Notes: generated by a model not told the origin, from the letters alone. Shown: positions 30,960-41,700, counted from the first letter of the stretch. The stretch: 64,000 bases of DNA from Microglena sp. YARC (GCA_022414725.1 CM039462.1:43138560-43202559); one strand, 5' to 3'. Numbers and translations are program-made.

Positions 30960-31405
30960 GACACTTATAAAACAGCAAGTCAGTTACCACCACCATCACG
31001 AGAATCACCACCACCACCACCACCGTCATCACCACCACCACCACCACCACTACCACCATCATCATCATCACGAGAATCACCACCACCACCGTCATCATCA
31101 CCACCACCACCACCACCTTTACCATCATCACGAGAATCACACAATTGAATCATCACGGTAGCACGAACTCAGGGCCTCCGTCGGTAAACAATTGTTTGGG
31201 CTTTAGTTCTGCTGTGCCTTTTCGTTTTAGCCCCCCCTAATACTGCGGTTGGAGGAGTCCCTTTAGTCTATCTGGCTACCCCTGGACTGTAACACCCTGG
31301 ATTGTAACACCCTGGATTGTAACACCCTGGACTGTAACACCCTGGACTGTAACACCCTGGACTGTTACACCCTGGACTGTAACACCCTGGACTGTAACAC
31401 CATAC
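30960..31405 (+). mobile_element. (CAC/CAT)n tract, then SINE-like Z element with tail of 15 bp repeats
   Basis: (CAC)n and (CAT)n fill 30985-31135. The Z element runs about 31150-31290. Its end CCTGGACTGTAACAC is then repeated about eight times to 31400. This shows the element's tail growing by tandem repetition of its own last bases. Confidence 0.75.
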
Positions 31406-31424
31406 ATTCAGTCATCACCCGATA

Positions 31425-32210
31425 ACAAGTGGCAGTTACCCATCCGAAGGCAGTCAACCAGAAAAGTGAATAAAAATAAACTAAACAGACTAAGCAAAAT
31501 AATAAGCAGATTTAACAAATACAACGAAAATTCAAACAGCGCTCAGCCATCCGAAGGCAGTCAACCTGGAAAGCGAAAAAATAAACAAACTAAAAAAACT
31601 AAAAAAATATAAAACCGTATTTAACAAATACAAACAAAATCCAAACAGCGGTCTGCCATCCGAAGGCAGTCACCCTGGAAAGCGAAAAAAATAAACTAAA
31701 CAAACTAAACAAACTAAAAAAATACAAAACCGTATTTAACAAATACAAACAAAATCCAAACAGCGCTCTGCCATCCGAAGGCAGTCACCCTGATAAGAGA
31801 ATAAAATAAAATACAATAAAATACACCTGAAATGTGAAAGAGAACAAGTTCGATGTAGCGTCGCCTGCGACGCTAAAAATTGGCGGAGAGTGATCGCGAG
31901 GGAGCGACAGGTGGCAACGGAAGCGAGTTAGTTACGAGGCCGTTGGCTGACGTGTCGGGCTTCATCGCGGTCAGACGGATGGATGGACGAACAGACAAAT
32001 GGGTAATACTGGAGGCTCCCGCCCCCCAGAAGGGGGGGCTCTGCCAAAAAAGTAAACAAACGTTACAAAATTAAAAATAAAATAAACCCCAGAAAGTGAA
32101 AAAAACAAAAACGTAAACAAACCATATGAAACAAATAAAAACGAATTCCATTTGGCACTCACCCATGCGAAGGTAGTCAACCTGGAAAGCTGGATTGCTA
32201 GGCTCCACTC
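31425..32210 (-). repeat. Donor-side copies of exon 14
   Basis: GCCATCCGAAGGCAGTCAAC-type segments at about 31440, 31550, 31655, 31770 and 32165 are, on the minus strand, TTTCCAGGTTGACTGCCTTC, the end of exon 14. The copies nearest and farthest keep GT after ATGG; those in between have CT or CA. Family V (31852-32052) is inserted among them. Confidence 0.85.
31852..32052. mobile_element. Interspersed element 'V', about 200 bp
   Basis: It carries TTGGCGGAGAGTG, GGTGGCAACGGAAGCGAG, GTTAGTTACGAGGCCGTTGG, CTGACGTGTCGGG and an end GGGGGCTCTGCCAAAAA. Copies lie, inverted, at 56030-56215 and 56778-56985 and, partial, at 42950-43160 and 43648-43710. A short GGGGGC inverted repeat lies near one end. 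No coding capacity. Confidence 0.65.
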
Positions 32211-32328
32211 TACCGATTAACTGATTAACTGATTAACCATCAACAATACTACTTGACAGGTTGATCATACCACTCTACCGATTAACTGATTAACCGATTA
32301 ACAGATTAACATCAACAATACTACTCAC

Positions 32329-32527
32329 CCATTCGAAGGTAGTCAACCTGGAAGGCGGGATTGCTAGGCTCCACTTTCCTTGCACGCTGCATGTCTGCTG
32401 CGGCAGCTTCATACTGGCGCATGGTATGGTGCATCAGGCCGCGTCTAAATAGCGCGTTTGCATTGTTGGGTTGCAACTTCAGCACCTTGTCGAATGTCTT
32501 CAGACCCTTGTCTACCTCACCAAGCTC
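32329..32527 (-). CDS. Gene A (TPR protein), exon 14: canonical TPR unit
   Basis: The acceptor is CCCCTCAAAG|GAG and the donor CGAATGG|GTGAGT. It is 199 bp, in phase 0, out phase 1. It reads ELGEVDKGLKTFDKVLKLQP, NNANALFRRGLMHHTMRQYE, AAAADMQRARKVEPSNPAFQ, VDYLRMG. This is a textbook TPR pattern (two helices with G/Y/A at consensus positions, then NP-type turns). An earlier GT at 32346 is a weaker donor, and the donor-side copies repeat the ATGG|GT junction, which favours the one chosen. A 42-base poly-G lies just upstream of the acceptor. Confidence 0.85.
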
Positions 32528-32531
32528 CTTT

Positions 32532-32577
<46 letters not shown>

Positions 32578-32809
32578 TGATCAAAAGTGTGACTGCAACA
32601 AATATGAATTGTGCATTATGCATTGAAAATAAAAATAGATAAATAAATAAATAAAAGGAATGAATCGTTACATTATTCATTGAGAATATTAAAAAAACAT
32701 GAAAACATGAATTGTGTATTATGCGTTGAGTTTGTTTTATGATTTATGATATATGATTTATGAATGATGGAATATGAATCATGGACAATGATTTGTGACT
32801 TGCGAGGTA

Positions 32810-33560
32810 CACTGCCAATTTGGGGAGCCTTTGGGCCTTTTCTGCACCCTTCTCAACCCCCAAAACAGCAAAAAAAAGGAAAACAGCACCCTTCTGAACC
32901 AAAATACACCCTTCTAAGCCAAATATCAGTGTGCTGTAGAACCCCCAAATTATATGTAGTAAAACTGCTATATATGGTGCACAAATAAAGACATGAATAT
33001 AATACGTAATCACTGTTCCTTTTTGGGGCTGCGCACGGCAGCTTCTAGCCAACTCCATTAGTCCGCCATATGGTGAAGCCGGAAGCTTTCAGCTTCGCTA
33101 GAATGCCTGTCACGCAAGCTTTCAATAGCACTAGCTAGCTTCAGGTTTGGTCCAAGGATGGGAAAAGAGAGCTGTCTAAAAGTTACTACGTGTAGACCCC
33201 AAGAGAAACAGTGTGATGTATGACTTGTGAGGTACAACTGCTGTGCGAAAAATGATTATATTAATATTTAAATTTAATGAACAAATAAATATATTCATAT
33301 ATGAATATGAATTATCAAATGAATATTATGAATATAAATGGAAACATTTATATGTGAGTATGGATAATCAAATTAAAATAATGAATATCAATGAAAAAAT
33401 TAATATATGAATACATAAATTTGAATCATCAAATTAATATATGAATGTAAATGAACAAATCAATATATGAATATAAATGAACAAATTAATATACGCAAAC
33501 ATTAATATGAATGATCAAATTAATATAATGCATGTAAATGAACACATTAATATATGAATA
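32810..33560. mobile_element. Inverted W block and associated repeat, then AT-rich DNA
   Basis: 32810-32950 is the inverted W repeat. 33010-33200 repeats 26114-26290 (GCCTGTCACGCAAGCTTTCA). 33240-33560 is AATATATGAATATAAATGA-type AT-rich sequence without genes. Confidence 0.5.
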
Positions 33561-33639
33561 TAATAGATAATGCAGTGTGGTGACAGTCAGGAAGGTAGGT
33601 AGCATGGCACATATTGAAGAATTAGACCCACAGTCTCAG

Positions 33640-34290
33640 ACCCATTCACCTGATAGATATATGCACCTGATAGATATCTGATACTCACCTGATAGATATA
33701 TGCACCTGATATATATATGATACTCACCTGGTATATATATATGCACCTGATATATATATGATACTCACCTGATATATATATATGATATTCACCTGATAGA
33801 TATATGCACCTGATAGATATATGATACTCACCTGGTATATATATATATGCACCTGATATATATATGATACTCACCTGATATATATATGATATTCACCTGA
33901 TAGATATATGCACCTGATAGATATATGATGCTCACCTGGTATATATATATGCACCTGATATATATATGATACTCACCTGATATATATATGATATTCACCT
34001 GATAGATATATGCACCTGATAGATATATGATGCTCACCTGGTATATATATATGCACCTGATATATATATGATACTCACCTGATATATATATGATATTCAC
34101 CTGATAGATATATGCACCTGATAGATATATGATACTCACCTGATATATAAGCACCTGATAGATATATGATACTCACCTGATACTCACCTGATATAACCAC
34201 TCACCTGATAGATATATGCACCTGATAGATATATGATACTCACCTGATATAACCACTCACCTGATAGATATATGATACTCACCTGATGGA
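33640..34290 (-). repeat. Donor-derived minisatellite of exon 13, more than 20 copies
   Basis: Units CACCTGATAGATATATG(ATACT) read, on the minus strand, CATATATCTATCAG|GTGAGT. That is the end of exon 13 (…IYQ) plus its 5' splice site. Nearly every unit keeps CAGGTGA. Beyond 34290 the units merge into longer exon copies. Confidence 0.85.
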
Positions 34291-34299
34291 ACCATTCAC

Positions 34300-34745
34300 C
34301 TGATAGATAAATGCCAGCTCATGCAGCACGGCAGGATGTGAGGGTAGAAACTGAGGGGCATGTTTGAAGGCCTCAGCAGCAGGGGCGGCTATACCAGACC
34401 TAACCCTAATCCACCCAAGGTGGTACCAGAGGGAAGGACTTAGGTCAGAGAGGAACAATAGGGAAAAGAGAAAGACAGTGAGATTGTGGCTCAAGACCTC
34501 GCTCTCATACACTTAAGGTGGTCCCAGAGCAGGGCAATCAGATCTGGTTATAAGAAACATAGTAAAATGAAAAACAATGAGGATTTGGACGGGAACCCAC
34601 TCTCACCTGGTAGATCTTTGCCAGCTCATGCAGCACGGCAGGGTGTGAGGGTAGCAGCTGAGCGGCATGCTCGAAGGCCTGAGCAGCAAGGGCGGCCATA
34701 CAAGACCTCGCCCTCCTACACCCAAGGTGGTACCAGAGCAAAGCA
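34300..34745 (-). repeat. Two further copies of exon 13's second half
   Basis: 34300-34450 and 34605-34745 each encode a variant of LWYHLGCMRARSGMAAPAAQ ... LPSHPAVLHELAKIYQ and keep a GTGA donor. The nearer copy is almost identical and open, the farther has changes (AFKHAPQFLPSHPAVLHEL). They could be alternative exons or recent duplicates. Confidence 0.75.
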
Positions 34746-34814
34746 CTCGCATCAGCTTATGCAGACAGGGAAAATGAAAATACTATGAGGATCTGGCCGG
34801 GAACCCACTCTCAC

Positions 34815-35156
34815 CTGGTATATCTTGGCCAGCTCATGCAGCACGGCAGGGTGTGAGGGTAGCAGCTGAGCGGCATGCTCGAAGGCCTGAGCAGCAGGGG
34901 CGGCCATACCAGACCTCGCCCTCATACACCCAAGGTGGTACCAGAGGGAGGCACTCAGATCAGGTGGGGCAGTGCCTGTAGACTTCACCTTCGACCCCTC
35001 CCACAGCCTGGCATCAGTGATGAGTGCTGGGGGGCCATTTGAATTTGAATTTGAATTTGGGGCATCAGTGATGAGTGCTGGAGAGCCGGCCTTGCTTCCA
35101 GCCTCCCCACTGCCATCTTCAGTATTCAGCAATGTGGAAGCAGCCTTTTCAAAGTC
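34815..35156 (-). CDS. Gene A (TPR protein), exon 13
   Basis: The acceptor is ACATCCTCCAG|GAC and the donor ATATACCAG|GTGAGA. It is 342 bp, 114 codons, phase 0 at both ends. It begins DFEKAASTLLNTEDGSGEAG, passes through a low-complexity linker (PNSNSNSNGPPALITDAR, encoded by a TTGAAT repeat), and ends with a TPR: DLSASLWYHLGCMRARSGMA then SHPAVLHELAKIYQ. The start continues the TPR of exon 12 (…NEELALK|DFEKAA), and the end continues into exon 14 (…AKIYQ|ELGEVDKG), a strong check on the model. A duplicate of the first 90 bases lies at 35230-35315. Confidence 0.85.
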
Positions 35157-35169
35157 CTGGAGGATGTAG

Positions 35170-35460
35170 ATATGGATGTGGATTGGCTTTACATTTTAAT
35201 TTTAATTTTAATTTGGGACATGGTGATGAGTGCTGGGGTCCTAGCTTTGGCTCCAGTCTCCCTACTGCCACATTCAGAATTCAACATTTTTGAAGCAGCC
35301 TTTTCGAAGTCCTGCATGGGATTGTGTGTGGAGATGAATTTCAATTTGAGATTAGGAAATAGGCCATGCAGGGTTTAGGGTTTATTGTTTATTTAGGCAT
35401 TGCAGGGTTTCGGATTCAGGCTTTAGGGTTTCGGGTGTAGGGTTTATTTAGGCATTGACC
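35170..35460 (-). repeat. Acceptor-side copy of exon 13 and telomere-like motifs
   Basis: On the minus strand ATGCAG|GACTTCGAAAAGGCTG repeats the exon 13 start with substitutions. 35350-35450 has several GTTTAGGGTTTA units. The copy keeps a usable AG, so it could act as an alternative 3' splice site. Confidence 0.7.
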
Positions 35461-35519
35461 ATGTAGGGGGGGAAGAGGGGAAGGGGGGGGAAAGGAGCGT
35501 TGCCTCCACTCTCGCCGCT

Positions 35520-35640
35520 GACGGTTTAGGACTTTGTCTGCGGTTCAGTTCGTCAGTGATTTGTTTTTTAGCCCCTCCTGATTCCAAGGTTGGGCAAGTC
35601 CTGTTAGTCTACTTGGCTACCCCCTGGACTGTAACAAACA
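35520..35640 (+). mobile_element. SINE-like element Z
   Basis: It carries GGTTCAGTTCGTCAGTGA, AAGGTTGGGCAAGTCC and CCCTGGACTGTAACAAAC. (TGGG)n-rich repeats follow at 35700-35820. Confidence 0.65.
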
Positions 35641-35949
35641 AACGAGTACTCAAGCTACTCACAAGCAGCCATTACCTGCAATCATCCGCTTGAAGGCTTT
35701 ACGGGTTGGTGGATGTTGGTGGTGGGTTAGTGGGTGTTGGTGGTGGGTTGGTTGGTGTAGGTGGGTGGGTGTTGGAGGTGAATTCGTGGGTGGTGGGTGG
35801 TGGGTGGGTGGTGGGTGTGAGAGATAGTGTAGGCAACTAAGGGCCAGTTCCACCTCCCATAAATATGACACATAAATGAATAGCAGACACCTTCAGTGCT
35901 AGTTCTTCCTTCCATAAACATGACACATAACTACATAAGTGAATAGAAC

Positions 35950-37200
35950 AACTGAATTAACAACACACACCTTGCTCGTTCCTCATTGTCCATGCTGAAT
36001 TATGCCATATCTTCAACGACACAAATAAATAAATCGTATCCTCAGTTGCCAACTCAAAATAAAAACGAAATTAACAACAAGCATCTTGAGAGCCAGTTCC
36101 TCATTGTCCATGCTGAAGTGTTTGACAACTTTATATATATATATATATGTTAAATATAAATGCTCAATGTAATCACTTGTATCAATCGACTGCTCAAACT
36201 CCATAAAATAAAATAAAGAAGAAGACCAATAATTCATTTTGTAGAAGGCATTAAAGGCATTAAAGGCGAGCATGCCATATCCTCAATGGCATACTTACAC
36301 ACACACACGCACGCACGCACGCACACACACACACACACGCACGCACGCACGCACACGCACGCACGCACGCACGCACGCATGCACACACACACACACGCAC
36401 GCACGCACGCACGCACGCACACACACATCGAATCCTCAGTTGCCAACTCATAACAAACACGAAAAGAACAACAAGCACCTTGAGAGCCAGTTCCTCGTTG
36501 TCCATGCTGAAGTGCGCCATGCCTCTTGAAAGAGGGAGGGTCAGTCAGGCAGTAGAAGAGGGAGGGGCAGTCAGGCAGATGCTCAAATGCATCGGTCATA
36601 TCCTCGATTGAAAAATAAATAACGTTTATCCCCAGTTGCAAAAAAAGACAAAAAAGGGGGGGGGGGGGGGGGGGGGTCACCTTGAGAGCTAGTTCCTCAT
36701 TGTCCATGCTGAAGTACGCCATGCCTTTTAGAAGAGGGAGGGGCAGTCAGGGAGCCGATCAATTGCATTAGTCATATCCTCAATTGAAAAAAAGTATGTA
36801 TATCCACAGTTGCGACAGGTTGCAAACTAAAACTAAAAATAGAGAGGCACCTTGAGAGCCGGTTCCTCAATTGCAAAAAAGGAAAGTTGTATATCCTCAT
36901 TCGCAAAAAAAAGAATAAGGGTAGGGGGGCATCTTGAGAGCCAGTTCCTCATTGTCCATGCTGAAGTGTGCCATGCCTCTGAAGTAGAGGAGGGAGGGGC
37001 AGTCATGCAGCCGCCAGAGCGCATCGGTCATGTCCTCGATTTCCAAATATAGAACGCTTATCCTTGGTTGCAAAAAAAAGACAAAAAAGGGGGGGGTCAC
37101 CTTTAGAGCTAGTTCTTCATCGTCCATGCTGAAGCGCGCCATGCCTCTAAAGTAGAAGAGGGAGGGGCAGTCAAGCAGACGCTCAAGCGCATCGGATCGC
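35950..37200 (-). repeat. Donor-side copies of exon 12, six to eight
   Basis: The plus-strand segment CTTGAGAGC(C/T)(A/G)GTTCCTC, with TGTCCATGCTGAAGTG(C/T)GCC and up to 110 further exon bases, recurs near 35970, 36090, 36480, 36680, 36850, 36935 and 37100. It encodes variants of [14 protein letters not shown] on the minus strand. Several keep the GT of the donor. A (CACG/CACA)n tract lies at 36295-36430 and a G run at 36657-36677. Confidence 0.9.
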
Positions 37201-37265
37201 CATCGGTCATGTCCTCAATTGTAAATCAATAAAAATCTTAGTTGCAAACTAAAAAAAGGGGTCAC

Positions 37266-37428
37266 CTTGAGAGCTAGTTCCTCATTGTCCATGCTGAAGT
37301 GTGCCATGCCTCTAAAGTAGAAGAGGGAGGGGCAGTCAGGCAGACGCTCAAGCGCATGCGTCATGTCCTCAATTGCTAAATTGAAATCCTTCCTCTCAAG
37401 GTACACCTGGCTTCGGTCAAACAGAAAC
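37266..37428 (-). CDS. Gene A (TPR protein), exon 12: two TPR helices pairs
   Basis: The acceptor is CACTTGGCAG|G and the donor GCTCTCAAG|GTGACC. It is 163 bp: one base plus 54 codons. It reads [54 protein letters not shown]. It matches the TPR consensus (R...Y.....D...A..D...AL...P). Phase agrees with exons 11 and 13. This is the only full-length uninterrupted copy among the many partial ones on both sides, so I take it as the real exon. Confidence 0.85.
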
Positions 37429-37499
37429 CTGCCAAGTGTGGGTGGGTACGAAGTGTGGGGTGGGGGTGGGGGGGAGGGATGGGTGCAGGGGTTGATTTA

Positions 37500-38335
37500 G
37501 GTTAAGTTGGGTTCAGGAGGGGCAGTCAGGCAGACGCTCAAGCGCATGCGTCATGTCCTCAATTGCTAAATTGAATTCCTTCCTCTCAAGGTACACCTGG
37601 CTTCGGTCGAACAGAAACCTGCAAAGTGTGGGTGGGTACAAAGTGTGGATGGGTGCCTGGTTTGTTTTGTTTTGTTTCGTTTAGGTTGGGTCGTGGGATA
37701 GGGGGGAGGGGGCGGGGGGGGGGGGGGCTTTCAAGGTACACCTGGCTTCGGTCAAACAGAAACCTGCAAAGTGTGTGAGGGGGGTGGGAGGTGTGGGAGG
37801 GGGCTTTCAAGGTACACCTGGCTTTGGTCAAAGAGAAACCTGGAAAGTGTGGGGGGGGGGTGGGAGGGTGGGAGGGGGGGGGGGGGGGGGGCTTTCAAGG
37901 TACACCTGGCTTCGGTCAAACAGAAACCTGCAAAGTGTGTGTGGGAGGGGTAGGAGGGGGTGGGGTGGGGTGGGGGGGGGCTTTCAAGGCACACCTGGCT
38001 TCGGTCAAACAGAAACCTGCAAAGTGTGTGTGGGGGGTGGGAGGGGTGGGAGGGGGTGGGGGGGAGGGGGGCTTTCAAGGTACACCTGGCTTCGGCTTGG
38101 TGCAGGGTGTGCAGGGTGCAGGTTGCGGGGTGCAGGGTGTGCAGGGTGCAGGTTGAAGGGTGCAGGGTGCAGGTTGCGGGGTGCAGGGTGTGCAGGGTGC
38201 AGGTTGCGGGGTGCAGGGTGTGCAGGGTGCAGGTTGAAGGGTGCAGGGTGTGCAGGGTGCAGGTTGCGGGGTGCAGGGTGTGCAAGGTGCAGGTTGAAGG
38301 GTGCAGGGTGTGCAGGGTGCAGGCAGGACGCGCCC
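37500..38335 (-). repeat. Acceptor-side copies of exon 12 and a derived minisatellite
   Basis: AGGTACACCTGGCTTCGGTC followed by AAACAGAAACCTGCAAAGTG recurs near 37595, 37735, 37810, 37895, 37985 and 38080. On the minus strand this is TTTGCAG|GTTTCTGTTTGAC, the exon 12 start. Each copy stops at the same point (CTTTCAAGG) and joins a G-rich tract. 38098-38330 is a GTGCAGGGTGTGCAGG array. Confidence 0.9.
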
Positions 38336-38382
38336 TCAACATGCTGCATAACCTGATACATAGCTACGCATAGGGTCCATGC

Positions 38383-38577
38383 CAGGGCACTTCCACTGAC
38401 CAAATTGGTCAGCGCTTGAAGCGCACAAACGTCAAATTGGTCAGGGCTTTGTAGTGCAAAAAGGGCAAAAACTGCGCGCTGCGCCCACAGGGGGTTGAAA
38501 AAACTGCGCGAAACGCACAGTGGGGCTCAAAAAGGTAGCGCGCCAGCGCGTAAAAGCGCGCGCTTTGAAGTACCCTG
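38383..38577. mobile_element. MITE family N inserted in a copy of the exon 11 donor region
   Basis: It begins CAGGGCACTTC and ends TTTGAAGTACCCTG, 195 bp. GTCCATGC flanks both sides exactly (38375-38382 and 38578-38585). The interior has GCGCTTGAAGCGCACAAACG. The target lies in sequence that follows the exon 11 donor, so the insertion hit a junction array. Confidence 0.92.
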
Positions 38578-38980
38578 GTCCATGCGCACCTTGACTCCTG
38601 AGGTGCAATTTTGATGGCCCTTGAAATGAACTTTATGGACTTTTTGCAATGGGGTTTAAATCTTGACTGTGTGTAAGTGAGTAAGGGAGATACGTGTGTG
38701 GGTGTGTGAGGGGGGGAGGGGATAAATACAAGGGCGTTACCCGTTCTGTAACCCAGAGCACAGTGGGTGGGGGTGGGGAGTGGCCAACGTCTAGGCGCAC
38801 CTTGCCTCCTGAGGCGCAATTTTGATGGCCCTTGACATGAACTTTATGGACTTTTTGCAATGGGGTTAAAATCTTGGCTGTGTGTAAGTGAGTGTAGTGT
38901 TGTGTAGTGTAGTGAGTGTAGTGTAAGTGTAAGTGAGTGTAGTGTAGTGAGTGTAGTGTAAGTGTACCCTGGTCCATGCG
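38578..38980 (-). repeat. Donor-side copies of exon 11
   Basis: CGCACCTTG(A/C)CTCCTGAGG plus about 50 more exon bases recur at about 38588 and 38797, next to the real junction at 38984. Both copies encode KFISRAIKIAPQE or close to it and keep the GTGCGC donor (GTGCGCCTAG in one). AGTGTAGTG repeats lie between. Confidence 0.85.
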
Positions 38981-38983
38981 CAC

Positions 38984-39096
38984 CTTGCCTCCTGAGGCGC
39001 AATCTTGATGGCCCTTGACATGTACTTTATGGCCTTGTCACACTTCTTCTCACGATGCGCCAGCAGGCCACGGAGGCTAAACATGGACGCTGGGTC
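38984..39096 (-). CDS. Gene A (TPR protein), exon 11
   Basis: The acceptor is TGTCCCCGCAG|GAC and the donor GAGGCAAG|GTGCGC. It is 113 bp: 37 codons plus 2 bases, DPASMFSLRGLLAHREKKCD then KAIKYMSRAIKIAPQEA. TPR-like: 'SLRG.L....K...A......AI...P'. It starts in phase 0 from exon 10 and leaves AG, completed by G of exon 12 to an Arg codon. The bases after the donor (GCATGGACCAGGGTAC) contain the terminus of the N-family MITE found at 38383-38577. Confidence 0.85.
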
Positions 39097-39229
39097 CTGC
39101 GGGGACATGTGGCAGGGGATATTAATATACATATAGATCTGGATATTGAGAAATGGCAAAGTGCGATCTTGCTAGGAGGGGGGATGGGGGGGCAGGGTCT
39201 GCCCTCATTCTCTGCCATAATCTATATAT

Positions 39230-39269
39230 GTATATATTTATTTATTTGTTTATTTATTTATTTATATCA

Positions 39270-39339
<70 letters not shown>

Positions 39340-39349
39340 CTATCTATCA

Positions 39350-39404
<55 letters not shown>

Positions 39405-39901
39405 ATACGCATTCTCAATTCACCTGTCCATTGAGCTGAGCCTCTTTAAGAGAGCTCGTCAGCAAGTCCCGCTGGTGAGTGACGATAGCGGACTGGGCAA
39501 TTGTGAAGTGCATTCTTGCTAGGGGGGTGGGGTGGGGCGGTGCGTGTGTGTGTGTGTGTGTGGTGGTGGTGGTGGTGGTGGTGGTGGGGGGGGGGGGGGG
39601 AGGGGGCAGGGTCTTCCCTCATTCTCTATCATTCTCTATCATTCTCTACCATAATCTATCTATCTATCTACCGGTATCAATCTATCAATCTATTTATCTA
39701 TCGATCGATCAATCTATACCTGCTCATCCTCAACTTACCTGTCCATTCAGCTGAGCCTCCTTAAGACAACTCCTCAGCATGTCCCTCCTGTGAGTAACTA
39801 TAGCTGACAGGGCAATGGCTAAGTGCTTTCTTGCTAGGGGGTGGGGTGGGCGGGTGGGTGGATGGGAGGGGAATGCCCTCATTCTCTATCATAATCTACC
39901 A

Positions 39902-39960
<59 letters not shown>
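39230..39960 (-). repeat. (TCTA)n tracts and donor-side copies of exon 10
   Basis: (TCTA)n fills 39268-39400, 39655-39715 and 39900-39965. CACCTGTCCATT(G/C)AGCTGAGCC with 80-90 further exon bases recurs at about 39420 and 39735, as next to the true donor at 39984. The copies encode LNGQ|GTGAAT or GTAAGT on the minus strand. Confidence 0.9.
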
Positions 39961-39985
39961 CCTATCATACACATTCTCAATTCAC

Positions 39986-40185
39986 CTGTCCATTCAGCTG
40001 AGCCTCTTTAAGAGAGCTTCTCAGCAAGTCCCGCCGGTGAGTGACGATAGCGGACTGGGCAATTGCAAAGTGCATTCTTGCCAGAAGGGGAGGGCTCCCC
40101 TCATTCTCCATCGTAACCTGCCTCAAGGCTTGCTGAAGGGCGTTGATGGCGTCTGTGTGGCGGTCCAGCTCTTGCAACACTCTCC
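39986..40185 (-). CDS. Gene A (TPR protein), exon 10
   Basis: The acceptor is CACACCAG|GG and the donor AATGGACAG|GTGAAT. It is 200 bp: 2 bases plus 66 codons. It reads RVLQELDRHTDAINALQQAL, RQVTMENEGSPPLLARMHFA, IAQSAIVTHRRDLLRSSLKE, AQLNGQ. The first half completes a TPR begun in exon 9; the second half is helical. Phases agree on both sides. Six acceptor-side copies lie to the right and two donor-side copies to the left. Confidence 0.85.
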
Positions 40186-40189
40186 CTGG

Positions 40190-41490
40190 TGTGGTGTGGT
40201 GTGGTGTGGAGTGGTGTGGTGTGTGGTTCGTGTTTTGGTGTGGTGTGGTGTGGTGTGGTGTGTGGTTTGTGTTTTGGTGTGGTGTGGTGTGGTGTGGTGT
40301 GGTTTGGTTTGGTGCGGTTTGGTTTGGTGTGGTGTGGTGTGGTAATATGGGGCAATTACAGAAGGGGGTAAAAGATACATGGAAGGGATGTAAGCTGAAG
40401 GGCATTGATGGCGTCTGTGTGGCAGGTCAGCTCTTGCAACGCCCTCCCTGGTGTGGTGTGGTGTGGTGTGGTGTGTGGTTAGTGTTTTGGTGTAGTGTGG
40501 TGTGGTTTGGTGTGGTGTGTGGTTAGGTTTGGTGCGGTTTGGTCTGGTTTGGTGTGGTGTGGTGTGGTTGTGGTAATATGGGGCAAATGGATAAGGGGGT
40601 ATAAGATGGATGGATGTGGATGGATGCTGAGGGGCATTGATGGCGTCTGTGTGGCAGGCCAGCTCTTGCAACACCCTCCCTGGTGTGGTGTGGTGTGGTG
40701 TGGTTTGGTGTGGTGTGGTGTGGTGAAAATATGGGTAAATGGAGAAGGGGGTATAAAAGATGTAGGTGTGGCTGTAAGCTGAAGGGCATTGGTGGCGTCT
40801 GTGTGGCAGGCCAGCTCTTACAACGCTCTCCCTGGTGTGGTGTGGTGTGGTGTGGTGTGGTGTGGTGTGGTGTGGTGTGGTGTGGTGTGATTTGGTGTGG
40901 TGTGGTGTTGCGATAATATGGGTAAAATGGAGAAGGGGGTATAAAACATATAGGTGTGGCTGTAAGCTGAAGGGCATTGATGGCGTCTGTGTGGCAGGCC
41001 AGCTCATGCAACGCCCTCCCTGGTTTGGCCATAGGAGACAAATGGAGATACAGGAGATACAAAAATAAACATTCAACTGCCAACTAAATAAATATATATT
41101 ACACATGTTACACATACAAATATTACATACAGACATTATATGAGATACACAGAATACAAATGAAAAGAATTGATGTAACAAATGTATGAAACAATGTATG
41201 AAAATAATGCATGACAAAAATAGCGTTGATATCGACTGTGTGGTGGTTCAGCTCTTGCAACACTCTCCCTGGTGTGGTGTGGTGTGGTGTGATGTGGTTT
41301 GGTGTTGCTTGGTGCTTGGTGCTGTTTGGTGCTGTTTGGTGTTGTTTGGTTTGGTGTGGTTTGGTTTGGTTTGGTGTGGTTGTGGTAATATGGGGCAAAT
41401 GGATAAGGGGGTTTAAGATGGATGGATGTGGATGGATGCTGAAGGGTATTAGTGGCGTCTTTGGTGGTTCAGCTCTTGCAACTCTCTATA
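40190..41490 (-). repeat. Acceptor-side copies of exon 10 with (TGGTG)n tracts
   Basis: GGCGTCTGTGTGGC(A/G)G with CAGCTCTTGCAAC(A/G)C and CTCCCTGGTGTGG recurs near 40410, 40645, 40795, 40985, 41235 and 41455. On the minus strand each gives CACACCAG|GGAGAGTGTTGC, the exon 10 acceptor and its first 60 bases. The TGGTG pentamer arrays between copies are grown from the CACACCAG acceptor itself. Confidence 0.9.
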
Positions 41491-41499
41491 TGCCGGGGC

Positions 41500-41700
41500 C
41501 TTTTTTGTACCGCTATATAAAGCGATCGCTAGTTTTGACTATGTTTTGGCAAAAATACTGCAATAAACAAGTTGTTTTCCTTTCCTAAATGGCCCTAAAA
41601 AGCTATAAAAGACACTCAAAACCGGTCCCTGAAGGAGGCCTAGAACCATGAAGCTAGAAAAAAACCACTTTCGGATTTGAATAAAAAAGCTCTGGTGTGT
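41500..41700 (+). mobile_element. GCGATCGC element copy
   Basis: It carries TATATAAAGCGATCGCTAG, GGCCCTAAAAAGCTATAAAA, CGGTCCCTGAAGGAGG and CGGATTTGAATAAAAAA. The CAGGGTATTACATTT just after it resembles the terminus of the N MITE that starts at 41902. (CACA)n lies between. Confidence 0.7.

Noticed and set aside
32534..32573. Poly-G runs here and at 36657, 37725, 53198 and 53707
   Set aside because: Long homopolymers next to acceptors could be G-quadruplexes, but their exact lengths are unreliable in assemblies, so no function is claimed.
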